Source: Antedon bifida
Taxonomy: Eukaryota > Echinodermata > Crinoidea > Comatulida > Antedonidae
Length of the DNA stretch: 64,000 nucleotides
Direction: 5' to 3'
NCBI GenBank assembly: GCA_963402885.1
Contig: OY727102.1
Coordinates: 2,480,001-2,544,000, forward strand
The first letter of the stretch is position 1. Each line of letters starts with the position of its first letter. Below the pieces are notes generated by a model that saw only the letters and a program-made list of their open reading frames with translations, made no database searches and was not told where the DNA came from. Both the position numbers and the translations under genes were made by a program. This document shows positions 13,805 to 23,261 of the stretch, piece after piece.

Positions 13805-14809
13805 TTAATTAGAGGATAATGAAGTATTACCGGTAACGGAAGCCGACGCTCCTGTCACGGTTTCATCACGTTTTTTTCCTTCGTCTTCGTCACAACACAT
13901 GCCAGAATATGTTTTGTAAAACTTTTTAACAGTGATTTTAAAATCATTAAACTTGAAAGCATAAATAACTGGATTAATCATAAGATTAACAGCATCTAGG
14001 ATTACCGTAATCTCGTGCGCGATAGAAGAGTTAAATTCAAAACACTTACAAATTGTGTAGGAAAGATATAAAATATAGTTAGGAGTCCAACATAGAAGAA
14101 AGGCTATAGCAACGAACAGTAATGTATACGTGAGGCTACGTTGCGCGGCGTATAAAGCGTTTCCACCGCGTCCTGGTGACGATTCCGCGCCACCGCTACG
14201 TTTTACTCTTTTAGAAAGACCTCTTAGAATATACGTGTAGCAGAAAACCATAATTGCAGATGGTATCAGCCAAGAAATGATAAAAATGAACAAACCCGAC
14301 GCCAACGATGATATGTAATATTCAAACACACACTTGCCTTCATTGTTTGTCTGACCAATTACTGCGAGATGAGCCGCAATTGCGAGTCCGACGATGTGTG
14401 GAAGTATCAGGAATCGGTAGTTCTTCTTCCCGTGGATGCGTTCTCTGTAGGTTGTAGGATGCACTACAGCAATATAGCGTTCAATAGTGACAATTACCAG
14501 GTTGTAAGTTGACGCGAACGCAAATAACCAGAAGATGGAACGCGTTTTGCAGAATACTGTACCGGGTGTGCCGTCAGGAGCATCGTTAGTGTAATAAACA
14601 AGAAATAGACAGCTTGCAATGACGTCGATCGCTGACTGATGTAGCAGAAGCAAATGGGTGAACGATTTCTTGTATAATTTTGCCCACACGAACATCAGTA
14701 GGACAAAGACGTTTGCAAAGATACCCAGAAGACCAACTATATAACGTATCGATATTAAGACCAAATGCTCCGTATCTTCACTGTCATCATTCGGTGTTAA
14801 GGTCGTCAT
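13805..14809 (-). CDS. Rhodopsin-class GPCR, family A1 (orphan), 334 aa
   Basis: Single-coding-exon seven-transmembrane receptor. From the chosen Met, Cys87 and Cys160 form the likely disulfide, Glu110-Arg111-Tyr112 is the DRY-type motif, Cys240-Trp241-Thr-Pro243 is an intact TM6 CWxP and Asn279-Pro280-x-x-Tyr283 is intact NPxxY. Cys305-Cys306 is a possible palmitoylation site after helix 8, and the tail is Ser/Thr-rich. Trp 4.50 is missing. The frame stays open upstream to 14917, but I start at 14809: an acceptor-like TTGTTTTCTAG ends one base before this ATG, the upstream codons run into a family-2 foldback element, and this start places Cys87 and Arg111 at the same positions as in the three sister receptors. 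Of the four it is the closest to class A consensus. Confidence 0.9.
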   Translation of the reverse strand: MTTLTPNDDSEDTEHLVLISIRYIVGLLGIFANVFVLLMFVWAKLYKKSFTHLLLLHQSAIDVIASCLFLVYYTNDAPDGTPGTVFCKTRSIFWLFAFASTYNLVIVTIERYIAVVHPTTYRERIHGKKNYRFLILPHIVGLAIAAHLAVIGQTNNEGKCVFEYYISSLASGLFIFIISWLIPSAIMVFCYTYILRGLSKRVKRSGGAESSPGRGGNALYAAQRSLTYTLLFVAIAFLLCWTPNYILYLSYTICKCFEFNSSIAHEITVILDAVNLMINPVIYAFKFNDFKITVKKFYKTYSGMCCDEDEGKKRDETVTGASASVTGNTSLSSN

Positions 14810-14872
14810 TCTAGAAAACAATAAATATATGATAAAAAATATTGTGACAACACGTGCGCAGTTGAAGTAACC

Positions 14873-15009
14873 TTGGTTCCCACTAATGTTTGGTTCACAC
14901 TCAAAGACGCAACACAAGGTCGTAACGCAACGTAAGTGAGTTGATCAATTAAAAAGCAACACGCTTGCGTTGCGTTTACGTCCTTGCGTTACGTCCTAGT
15001 GGGAACCAA
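14873..15009. repeat. Foldback element, family 2, upstream of a GPCR
   Basis: Left end TTGGTTCCCACTAATG, right end CCTAGTGGGAACCAA. The interior has runs of ACGCAACGTAAGTGAGTTG and its inverted form. It sits about 64 bp upstream of the GPCR start codon at 14809, inside the inferred 5' UTR intron or promoter. Other copies: 26901, 47749, 47951, 53760, 53853 and 54255. Confidence 0.75.
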
Positions 15010-15570
15010 TCTTAAAACGCAACGCAATAACGTATACGTGTACAATTCTGGCATACTTCATTATCGCACCAAGCGGCATACACCGACTTTCACTGTTTGT
15101 TTCAAATTTATTTCCATCTATGGGCCTAATAACTACGTTACGAAGCAAACATTTTGCCTACATCAATGTTTACTCGCGGTAATTTGATAGAAGGAGCTGC
15201 CAAAATGATCAATTTAAGCCTTAATTGTTTTTTCTAGACTAACCTTTGGACAACCGCACCATTGTTGATATTATCATAAGACATTTGATGGGGTATTCCT
15301 TAAAATATAATCTACACGATGGGTTGAGAAGCAATCGTATTAAAGTCGTTATCTAAATATGCAACTTAATGAATCTATGTAAATACTTTTAGTTATTACG
15401 TAATTTGTATAAAGGACGGGAAATCTATGTTAAGATATTGCTATTTTTAAAGGCAGCAGAATAATACTTGGTAGTAATATGACAAAATGCTGCCTATTGT
15501 GGTACTAATCCCAGTTATACATCGTCGTATAGATGTCCAGAAAGCCTATTCCCACAACCTCCATAGGCTA

Positions 15571-15675
15571 AAGCTTTGTCTTCACTATCAAACTAGTTAG
15601 ACAAAAAAAGTGTGATGTGCCCAAATATAGCAGTGATGATATCATCATGTCCATATAATAATGGGCGCATCACAG
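15571..15675. repeat. Family-1 foldback element, 3' truncated
   Basis: The left arm AAGCTTTGTCTTCACTATCA, the GTGATGTGCCCA block and an inverted GGGCGCATCACAG are present. The sequence then diverges, so the outer right arm is missing. Confidence 0.7.
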
Positions 15676-16591
15676 TATATAAAAACACTCAAAATACAAG
15701 AAAGATAAAAAGAAAACTACAATATCAAAAAGGTTAAAAATACGTCACATTGTTTTGCTCATGTTCAATTATTTAAAGAAATAATATAATATAGTTTAAA
15801 ATTTGCCATGTAGAATTTCAATTGAGTAAGTTTGTAATTTCCATTGCACGCCATTATAGTTACATTAATGTTGATATAATGATTGTACTGTGGACAACAT
15901 AATGTGAATGTACCTAATGTCTTTATGTGTCGTACTTGAGATAACGTCTTCGTTGCTATAAAGTATTTCAATTTAGATGACTCTGTTGACATGAAACTCC
16001 TATTACTATTAACAACATTATTTTACATTAGAACAAGCGAACTGTGTTTATAAGTGCAAGAAAACATCAACTATGAGAGCCACTCGATTATTTGTGTCTG
16101 GAGCAACCAAGAATATGTTTTTGATTAAACTTTTTAATTTAGACGTCGTGTCATTAGGATGATAAGTTTATCATTAGTGAAACCTCAAAACAATGCAATC
16201 ATTTATACCACTTCGAACTTCCATCCGGGTTGTTAGTAGCGCAAAACGGAACACGTTCAACATGGACAAACTATTAGTGGGTTAGTAACTCAAATCGGAA
16301 CCCGTTCAAGGTGGACAAACTATTAGTATACCATGATTATTAACTACTGATGTTTGTTTTGGTATACTTATAGGTATTCAGCTCTTTGAAGTTCTATTCA
16401 TCGTATTCGAATACATTTCTTTCACTTCATTATACATTATCAATACTAGAATACATTTTAGGCCTATATTTGTGAATCTCCAATTCAATGCCATCTAATA
16501 ATATGATTGTGATAAACTGCTTTTCAATTTCACATTAATTTACTATTTTATATATTTGATACTCCATGTTATTTTTATATGCATTGAATTT

Positions 16592-16930
16592 GCGAAAAAA
16601 ATAAATAAATAAAGTTTTATTATTATAAGTCAAATGGCAAATGGCCGAGCGAATAAGGCAGGGGCGCCGTTTACCGTACCTAAAGAGCCAACAACATCGG
16701 CAAGGGTTCTGGTGGTGGAACAAGTCTTCTCGGATAAGGAATATAAACTGTAGGTCCAGTGTACACAGTTACAACCTGTGTGCACTTTAAAGAACCCAGT
16801 TCATTATTCGAAAAGAGTAGGGGTGAACTGGTTCACAAAATAGCCCCTGTATCAGGGAATTACCACCTATCTGATAGGACAGTGATTAGTTCACTATTGG
16901 TAATCCTTGGCCACATTGCCTAAAGACATA
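16592..16930 (-). repeat. Interspersed retroelement-like repeat with A/T-rich tail
   Basis: Moderately GC-rich, non-coding block between AT-rich flanks. It ends at 16592-16620 in an A/T simple tail (AAATAAATAAATAAAG on the plus strand). On the minus strand it contains GGGTTCTTTAAAGTGCACAC and TGTGTACACTGGACCTACAG. Such blocks resemble the 3' ends of non-LTR retroelements or SINEs in marine invertebrates. No open reading frame survives, and there is no second copy in the window. Confidence 0.45.
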
Positions 16931-17280
16931 AAATAAAAAATAAAAATATAATTAGGCATGCCCTTATAACTGCAAAATTCGCCAAAAAGGTATCTTTGTA
17001 TGTAAAGCAATACTTTCTTTACAAGGAAGTTTAAAGAAGACATTTTTGGCGTTTATCTCACTCATATTAGACAATATAATTGAATAAGTATTAAAAAAGA
17101 ATAATAAATCTGTACCAATCATTAAGGTAGCCCTTACAGAATATGATTGCACTAAAATAAAACAATGGCTATCTTTAAAAAACGCTTCCTTTCTGGGTTT
17201 TTATTCCTATCTCAGAAATATACATACCCTAAAATCGCACAATCTTTAAAAAAATCATGTACATACGTAACAATAAAGCT

Positions 17281-17362
17281 TTGTTCTAGGACGCAACGCA
17301 GTGCACGCGCAATGCAAGCGTAACGCAAGTATTTTGACCAATCACGACGCGATAGATCGTAG
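17281..17362. repeat. Partial family-2 foldback element
   Basis: Contains CTAGGACGCAACGCAGTG and TTTTGACCAATCACGACGCG, as in the complete copies, but the opposite terminal arm is missing. Confidence 0.55.
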
Positions 17363-18245
17363 AATTTGTTTGAGTAGTACTTACGGTATCGAACTTAAAA
17401 TGGTTGTTGAATTTCTCTCCATTGCACTTCAGAGGCAGTTCATGTTTCTTCAAAAATAATGTTTCATGATGCTTTGGTATTAAGTAACATTGTGGGATGA
17501 CGTCATAATCTGAATCCGACCAATAGGAGGAATTTTCATGCAATTAAGAGTTTTCCATTGTGTTTACAGAGGGACGTAATTGGGGGAAAACAAGACTTAT
17601 TTATAGTACACGGATGTTATTTAATATTATGTTATAATAGGATCCAATAAAGTAATTCAAAAGAATGAATCTCTATTCATTATCAATTATTACTGGACCG
17701 GCAATAGTTCCCCTTTCTGGTTTCAAATAAAGCGATTTGATCACTTTTGGAAGAAACTATAGGCCTAAGTATATATCAATCAAATAGGCCTACGGCACCG
17801 CTGTTATAGCCTCTCGCATCAACCGTTCGTAAAGGCGGAATTTAATTCGAAAGTTAAACGAACTAATCGACTTTATCCTAGTAACATTAGGGGCCTACTT
17901 CATATTATTGTATGTGATGCCTTTATCAACCAGACTACGTTATGATAATCACACTCGCACAATGCGCCATCAATATTTGAACATTAATTAAAGAGCGAGT
18001 TTATGATTGTTAATCTAAAATCATGCCGCCAAGAAAAAACAATGTTTTATTTACACACTGTATTTTTCAATTCATTGTTTACAGATTAGCAAATAAATAG
18101 TTACATTTTATAATATTTACACTCTCAAATGTTTAAATCTATGTTTCTTTGGTAATAATAACTGTTCCAACATAACGTTATCCATCCGCCATCCTTTAAT
18201 CAAAATCTCTGCTCAAACTAAATTGAAGTTTATTATCAGAAAGCA

Positions 18246-19175
18246 TCATGCAGCCGAACTAGATTCTGTTTGCCTGCTTCTAATTTTTTGAAATAAAGTT
18301 ATTGATGTTTCTTTTAGACCAGGTAATCGACTGCAGTATAAAAATGGGTCTAATATGGCGCGAATTCCAGGTGGGATTGTTGAAATGACTACTAGCTGAG
18401 CATACCATTTATGTTCGAATATTATTTCATCTCCCATGATGGGCACCAGTAAGACTGCAACAACCTGGGGTAAAAAGCATAACATAAAACTTGCAACTAC
18501 AGTAGCGAAAACGGCAGCTCTACGTTTGCCGCGTTTGCAACGACTTCGTAATTTCATATCGACCATTTTTTTCTCTTGTAGTGAAATCGCGACATATACA
18601 GTTCCATATAGACTCAACATCATTAGTTGCGACGCAAGAAGAATAAAAGCGCCTGATATAAAACCAATGATGACGGATATGCCAGTAACAAGGAGTTCAG
18701 AAACAGTAAAAATAATGCATGAAATCCAAAGAAAAATCAAGGTGAACCGTAACCGCTTCCAGGTAACTTTTGAATGGTATTTCAAAGGCCACAATACCAA
18801 GGCAATGTATCTATCCAACGCAATACACGATAATAACAACATTGTCATGTTACAAATAATAGTCAGACCCCAAAATCCGACAGATCCACTAAAACACATA
18901 CAGATGAGGAACAGGCCATACAACGCGTCAACAAACGCAAGATTGAAAATTAACGCATTTTTCTTGTCTAATAAACGTTTGTTGCGTAAAAATATGAAAA
19001 GTACAAACCCGTTAGAAAATAATCCTGCAATTCCGGTAACGGAGAATAAAATTTGATATAATATCATTTCACCTGGACTTTCCCTTAGATCAATAAATAC
19101 TGAAGAATTTTTGTCTTTGGAAAATGAAAAAGATTTGATATAGTCCACGTAAACTCCGTCTTTTTCCCGATCCAT
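18246..19175 (-). CDS. Rhodopsin-class GPCR, family A2 (orphan), 309 aa
   Basis: Single-coding-exon seven-transmembrane receptor with Asp121-Arg122-Tyr123 (DRY), Trp150 at 4.50, a short basic ICL3 (about residues 201-220), Phe234 at 6.48 before Pro236, and Asp276-Pro277-x-x-Tyr280 in place of NPxxY. It lacks the conserved TM3 cysteine (Gly97 at 3.25), and ECL2 is very short with no cysteine. This combination is known from melanocortin and other MECA-group receptors, so a MECA-like affinity is plausible but unproven. There is no TM7 lysine, so it is not an opsin. N23 is a sequon. I start at the ATG at 19175, which aligns with the start of the neighbour at 20558-21481. The frame is open further upstream to 19232, but only from GTG. 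Confidence 0.87.
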   Translation of the reverse strand: MDREKDGVYVDYIKSFSFSKDKNSSVFIDLRESPGEMILYQILFSVTGIAGLFSNGFVLFIFLRNKRLLDKKNALIFNLAFVDALYGLFLICMCFSGSVGFWGLTIICNMTMLLLSCIALDRYIALVLWPLKYHSKVTWKRLRFTLIFLWISCIIFTVSELLVTGISVIIGFISGAFILLASQLMMLSLYGTVYVAISLQEKKMVDMKLRSRCKRGKRRAAVFATVVASFMLCFLPQVVAVLLVPIMGDEIIFEHKWYAQLVVISTIPPGIRAILDPFLYCSRLPGLKETSITLFQKIRSRQTESSSAA

Positions 19176-19232
19176 CCCGAACCAGTTTTCAAGAAAATAG
19201 CAAATACGATGTTCAAACTGTTCACTTTTCAC

Positions 19233-20557
19233 AGTGGTCCGATATCATCCACCTATCTATTAATTGATAAATAGAAAGGTATGCATATTCTAGTTATCAG
19301 TACTCTAAACCACATCACAAACAAAACAATCGATTAAAATGTATCAATCCAAAATTTGCGAATCGATTGAGAGTGCAAATCTAGATAGTAAGCTCTTTAT
19401 CACTACTGTAATGTACTTTCAACGCGGTATTCTGATCATGACGTTTTCCAATTATCCGTTTCCCGTAGTTGTATACCTATTACTTCTGCGCATGATCAGA
19501 GTATCGAATAAAGCACAGATATGAAACTTTCCTACTATTGCATATTCAAACATTTGATTCACTCTCGCGTATCAAAATAATGGTACAAACACAATACAAA
19601 CAATGACGAGAAAGAAAACTGAAAACCAAAGTATAAAAACGTACTCGTCACGGACGGTTAGGTGATCTGTACATGGTCTATTAATTCACAGAAATGCGAT
19701 TGATAGATTTCCTAAATCACAATACACATAGGCCTATCCTTCCAAAACATACTGAAGTGCTATTAATGTCATGCATTGCATTTTCGAAATTTAGTGTTAG
19801 ACTTTTTCCCCGCCCCGCTTTTTTTGGATACGCCTATGGAACGACACTTCATACAAATAATAGACACAAGGAATCTACTGTATAACATGATGTCATTTAA
19901 ACATCACATCCTTAAAGGAAACAATCTGTAACCATAATGAACGTGTTTCGAATTGTTTGGAATTCAGTGAACTCAAAGAAGAATGAAATTGTGAACTGAA
20001 GCGGCTGGATAGAAAGTACGAAAATGTTTTAAAGTGGTTACACCATTTGTTAGTTTTGTGTAATTTACCTCATTAAACAAACTCAATGTAAATATAATAA
20101 TATTGTATGCCATTCACTCAACAATTTGCTGGTACAGCATCTGCAACAAATGAGGAATTAATTTTAATGATAATTATGCTATAGTTTATTTTTAAATTAG
20201 TCAAATACATTTCCAAATTAGGAGATAGGAAGGGGGTGGGGTTAGAGTTTAGAGAAATAAATGAAAGGCTGAGTAGCGACGTAATCTTCATAGCATGAAA
20301 AATTGATAATCATAATAATTCTTCCAAAATTTCAATCTAATAAGGATTTGGTGAGAAGATATCCGCCTCCAAATCCAGATTTGTTTCGTAACTTTTCCTC
20401 TCATTCTCGGAAGATTGTATGTAATAAAAAAAATGTTCTAACTGCGTGGAATAAATTCTTCTTATTACTCCCTCTGTCGTTTTGGTTTATATGCATGATG
20501 TTTGTGTTCACAATTTCCATTTTTTCCAATATAACATCTAATTAACATTTTAAATAT
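19233..20557. other. Spacer between tandem GPCR duplicates
   Basis: AT-rich, with no gene or recognisable repeat. It should contain the 3' end of the 20558 gene and the promoter of the 18246 gene, since both are on the minus strand. Confidence 0.5.
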
Positions 20558-21481
20558 TCACTGATTAGTTGAAGTAGTTTCAATTTGATTTCTTTTGAAT
20601 GTTTTCAGCAGTTTCATAGCAGTTTCCTTTATACCAGGTAATCTGCTACAGTATATAAATGGATCGAGTAAAGCACGAATTCCAGGTGGTATTGTTGACA
20701 TTACTACTAGTTGCGAGTATTTTTTGTCAAATAGACTTTCTGACCCTTTTATGGGCACCAGTAAAACAGCAACTATCTGAGGTAAAAAGCATAACATAAA
20801 ACTTGCAACTAGCATGCTAAAAATGGCAGCTCTTTGTTTCCCGCGTTTGCAACGACTTCGCAACTTCTGGTCGACTACTTTTTTCTCTTGTTGCGAAATC
20901 GCGACATATACCGTTCCGTAGAGACATAACATCAATACTTGCGACGCAACAAGAATAAACGCACCTGCTAAAAACGCAGTTTTTATTGAAATTCTTGTAA
21001 CTTCAAGTTCGCAAACCGTAAAAATAATGCATGAAATCCACGTGCAAAGTATGGATAATCGCAATCGCTTCCAGGTAACTTTTGAATGATATGTCAAAGG
21101 ACACAATACCAAGGCAATGTATCTATCCAACGCAATACACGATAATAACAACATTGTCAGGTTGCAAGCAAATGTTATACCTCTAAAACCAACAGAACCA
21201 CTAAAACACATACAGATGAGGAACACTCCATACAACGCGTCAACAAACGCAAGATTGAAAATTAACGCGTTTTTCTTGTCCAATAAACGTTTGTTGCGTA
21301 AAAATATGAAAAGCACAAACCCGTTAGACAGTAATCCTGCAATTCCAGTAACGGAGAATAAAATTTGATACAAAATCATTTCAGCTGGACTTTCCCTTAG
21401 ATCATCAAATACTGAAGAATTTTTGTCTTTAGAAAATGATAAAGATTTGATATAGTCCACGTAAACTCCGTCTCCTCTCAT
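20558..21481 (-). CDS. Rhodopsin-class GPCR, family A2 (orphan), 307 aa, tandem paralogue
   Basis: Tandem head-to-tail duplicate of the receptor at 18246-19175. The N-terminal GVYVDYIKS segment, TM1-TM3 and the DRY region are almost identical, and differences concentrate in TM4-ECL2 and the C-terminal tail. It has the same unusual features: no Cys at 3.25, a short cysteine-free ECL2, LCFLP in TM6 and DPFIY in TM7. The ATG at 21481 is the first in frame. A weak acceptor-like TTAAATGTAG ends 3 bp upstream, which may again indicate a spliced 5' UTR. Conserved features in both copies suggest both are functional. The ligand is unknown. Confidence 0.88.
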   Translation of the reverse strand: MRGDGVYVDYIKSLSFSKDKNSSVFDDLRESPAEMILYQILFSVTGIAGLLSNGFVLFIFLRNKRLLDKKNALIFNLAFVDALYGVFLICMCFSGSVGFRGITFACNLTMLLLSCIALDRYIALVLCPLTYHSKVTWKRLRLSILCTWISCIIFTVCELEVTRISIKTAFLAGAFILVASQVLMLCLYGTVYVAISQQEKKVVDQKLRSRCKRGKQRAAIFSMLVASFMLCFLPQIVAVLLVPIKGSESLFDKKYSQLVVMSTIPPGIRALLDPFIYCSRLPGIKETAMKLLKTFKRNQIETTSTNQ

Positions 21482-23261
21482 ATTCTACATTTAACCATAC
21501 ATTTTGTAAAATATGAGAAGCAAACCTAGCCACAAGTTCCAAAGGTAGGCCTAAGTGACTTTATGACCAGAAATCCAAACAGTAAACTAAATATTATTTT
21601 GCAGAGTAGACACAAATTAAAAAATAAATATTAAGCTTTGTTGTGGTTTTTCATTGGACTAATCAAAAATGAAATGAGAGAGGCACTCGATATATCGTGC
21701 AATAGTTGTTGTGGTAACACAACACGGTACTGACAAATCATAGTCAATATGGACAAATTAACAGCTATAATGAACAACAAGAGTCAAGTTAAGTACAAGA
21801 AGAAATTCGATACCACTCCTCGTTACTCGTATTTCGATTATTTACAATCAATACATTAAATAAGGATATCGTAAATATAATTATGAATACGTTATAGTTA
21901 TACTAATATGTGTACTGGATATTAAAAGCAATCACTGTAAAGGCCTATTGAAAATCATAACTATGGAAAGCCGAAATCATCAAATGGTGGGAGTTGAGTT
22001 TTCAGTCATAGTTTTATTTATTTATTATTTATTTTATTTTTTTTATTTTCAATCTTTCTACATAGCAAAAAAAAACAAACATAATATAAGTATAACAGGG
22101 GAGTAGCGGAAAAGCAAAAGTATAAAACTGTCATCTTGTGATGTGCTTGACCAGCCCCTGTCAACTTGAACGATACAATAAAACCGACATTTAACAAATT
22201 TAGAAAAATACATAGAAAAATATGGTATAATAAATGTTATAGTTGGTATAAAAGAAATATCAAATTATGCATAATTATAATTACTGCCATTTTTATATCC
22301 TCAGAGCGTAGTGATATCACATCATTGTGTCCATATATGGGCACATCACATTTTGTTGTCACATAAAGTTTGATAGTGTAGACAGAGCTTAATTAATGCA
22401 AATTGCTACTATACTATGGCCTACGCTCTGAGGATGTCAAAATGCACTAAACAGAGCAACCACTGCTTCTACTAAGGCAAAGTTTGATTGGTTTGCTTCT
22501 CCAAGATACCCTTCCTCACGTTGTGGAGTTAGTGTGAACTAAGCCTTAAATCGATGTTGTTGAGGAAGGAAATACGAGATAGTTGTTAAAAAATAGTATA
22601 GTTATTTCTCCACATTAAAATGTTGGATCATCCGCCACTCATATGTGGACTGAATTGTGAACGATGATGTCTATGTGTGCGTCACTATCTTACTTTTACC
22701 AAAGGTCCTATAAATCCTTTAATTTAAACAAATAACTTTGAATTAGAAACAAAGAAAGGTGTCTTACCTGTCTGGGAAATATATATTTGCACAAAACCGT
22801 AATCAAATATCAAAAGGAATTAAATAAAAATATTAAAGATGTTTTATGAAAATAGAGAAATGACGTAACAAATATTAGCATTTGTTTAAATGTTTCCATG
22901 AACTATGTTAGCAATTTTTTTTCAATAGATAATACAGTTAAAAGATTAAGCAATATTAAAACGAAAACTGGAAGATGGCCAGATATTAGAAAACTATTTT
23001 TATGAAATAATTATTAGTTTTGTTGTCAATGTGTTTAAACAATATTAGTATCAGTAAAAATAGTATAAATTAAGACAAAATAGACCAGTATATTAACGTT
23101 TGATGTTTTCACCCGAGAATTAAACTGGTTTCATCAAGATATAAAATGACTAGTGACATACAGTAGTTGGTAAAGGGTTTACAGACTTAATAAAATAGCA
23201 TGGCAAACTGTGTCAAATGAAAGAATCATTTTGTCAGATTATGTGATTCGGCGGATGTTAA
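21482..23261. other. Intergenic, AT-rich, with nested foldback repeats
   Basis: Contains an ATTT-rich simple tract near 22014-22050 and the nested element at 22297-22435. No coding region is supported. Confidence 0.5.
22297..22435. repeat. Nested foldback: 15-bp TIRs enclosing a partial family-1 element
   Basis: Perfect 15-bp inverted repeats, ATCCTCAGAGCGTAG at 22297-22311 and CTACGCTCTGAGGAT at 22421-22435, flank a family-1 right half (about 22308-22390, ending GTGTAGACAGAGCTT). The outer repeats may be the ends of a separate short element into which family 1 inserted, or a rearrangement breakpoint. Confidence 0.6.

Larger units (their letters stand above)
14810..18245. other. Intergenic, repeat-rich
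   Basis: Holds a family-2 foldback element (14873-15009) immediately 5' of the GPCR on its left, a 3'-truncated family-1 element (15571-15675), an interspersed non-coding repeat (16592-16930) and a half copy of family 2 (17281-17362). No protein-coding gene is supported. The small frames around 15765-17543 have no recognisable features. Confidence 0.55.

Noticed and set aside
14810-14917. Upstream in-frame start for the GPCR at 13805
   Set aside because: The extra 36 codons run through a splice-acceptor-like sequence into a family-2 repeat and have no counterpart in sister receptors.
18436-19056. 206-codon plus-strand open frame
   Set aside because: It is antisense to the GPCR at 18246-19175. 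A shortened version recurs antisense to the paralogue, as expected from sequence identity.
18246-21481. Opsin or RGR-type photopigment
   Set aside because: TM7 has no retinal-binding lysine, and the TM3-ECL2 cysteines are missing.
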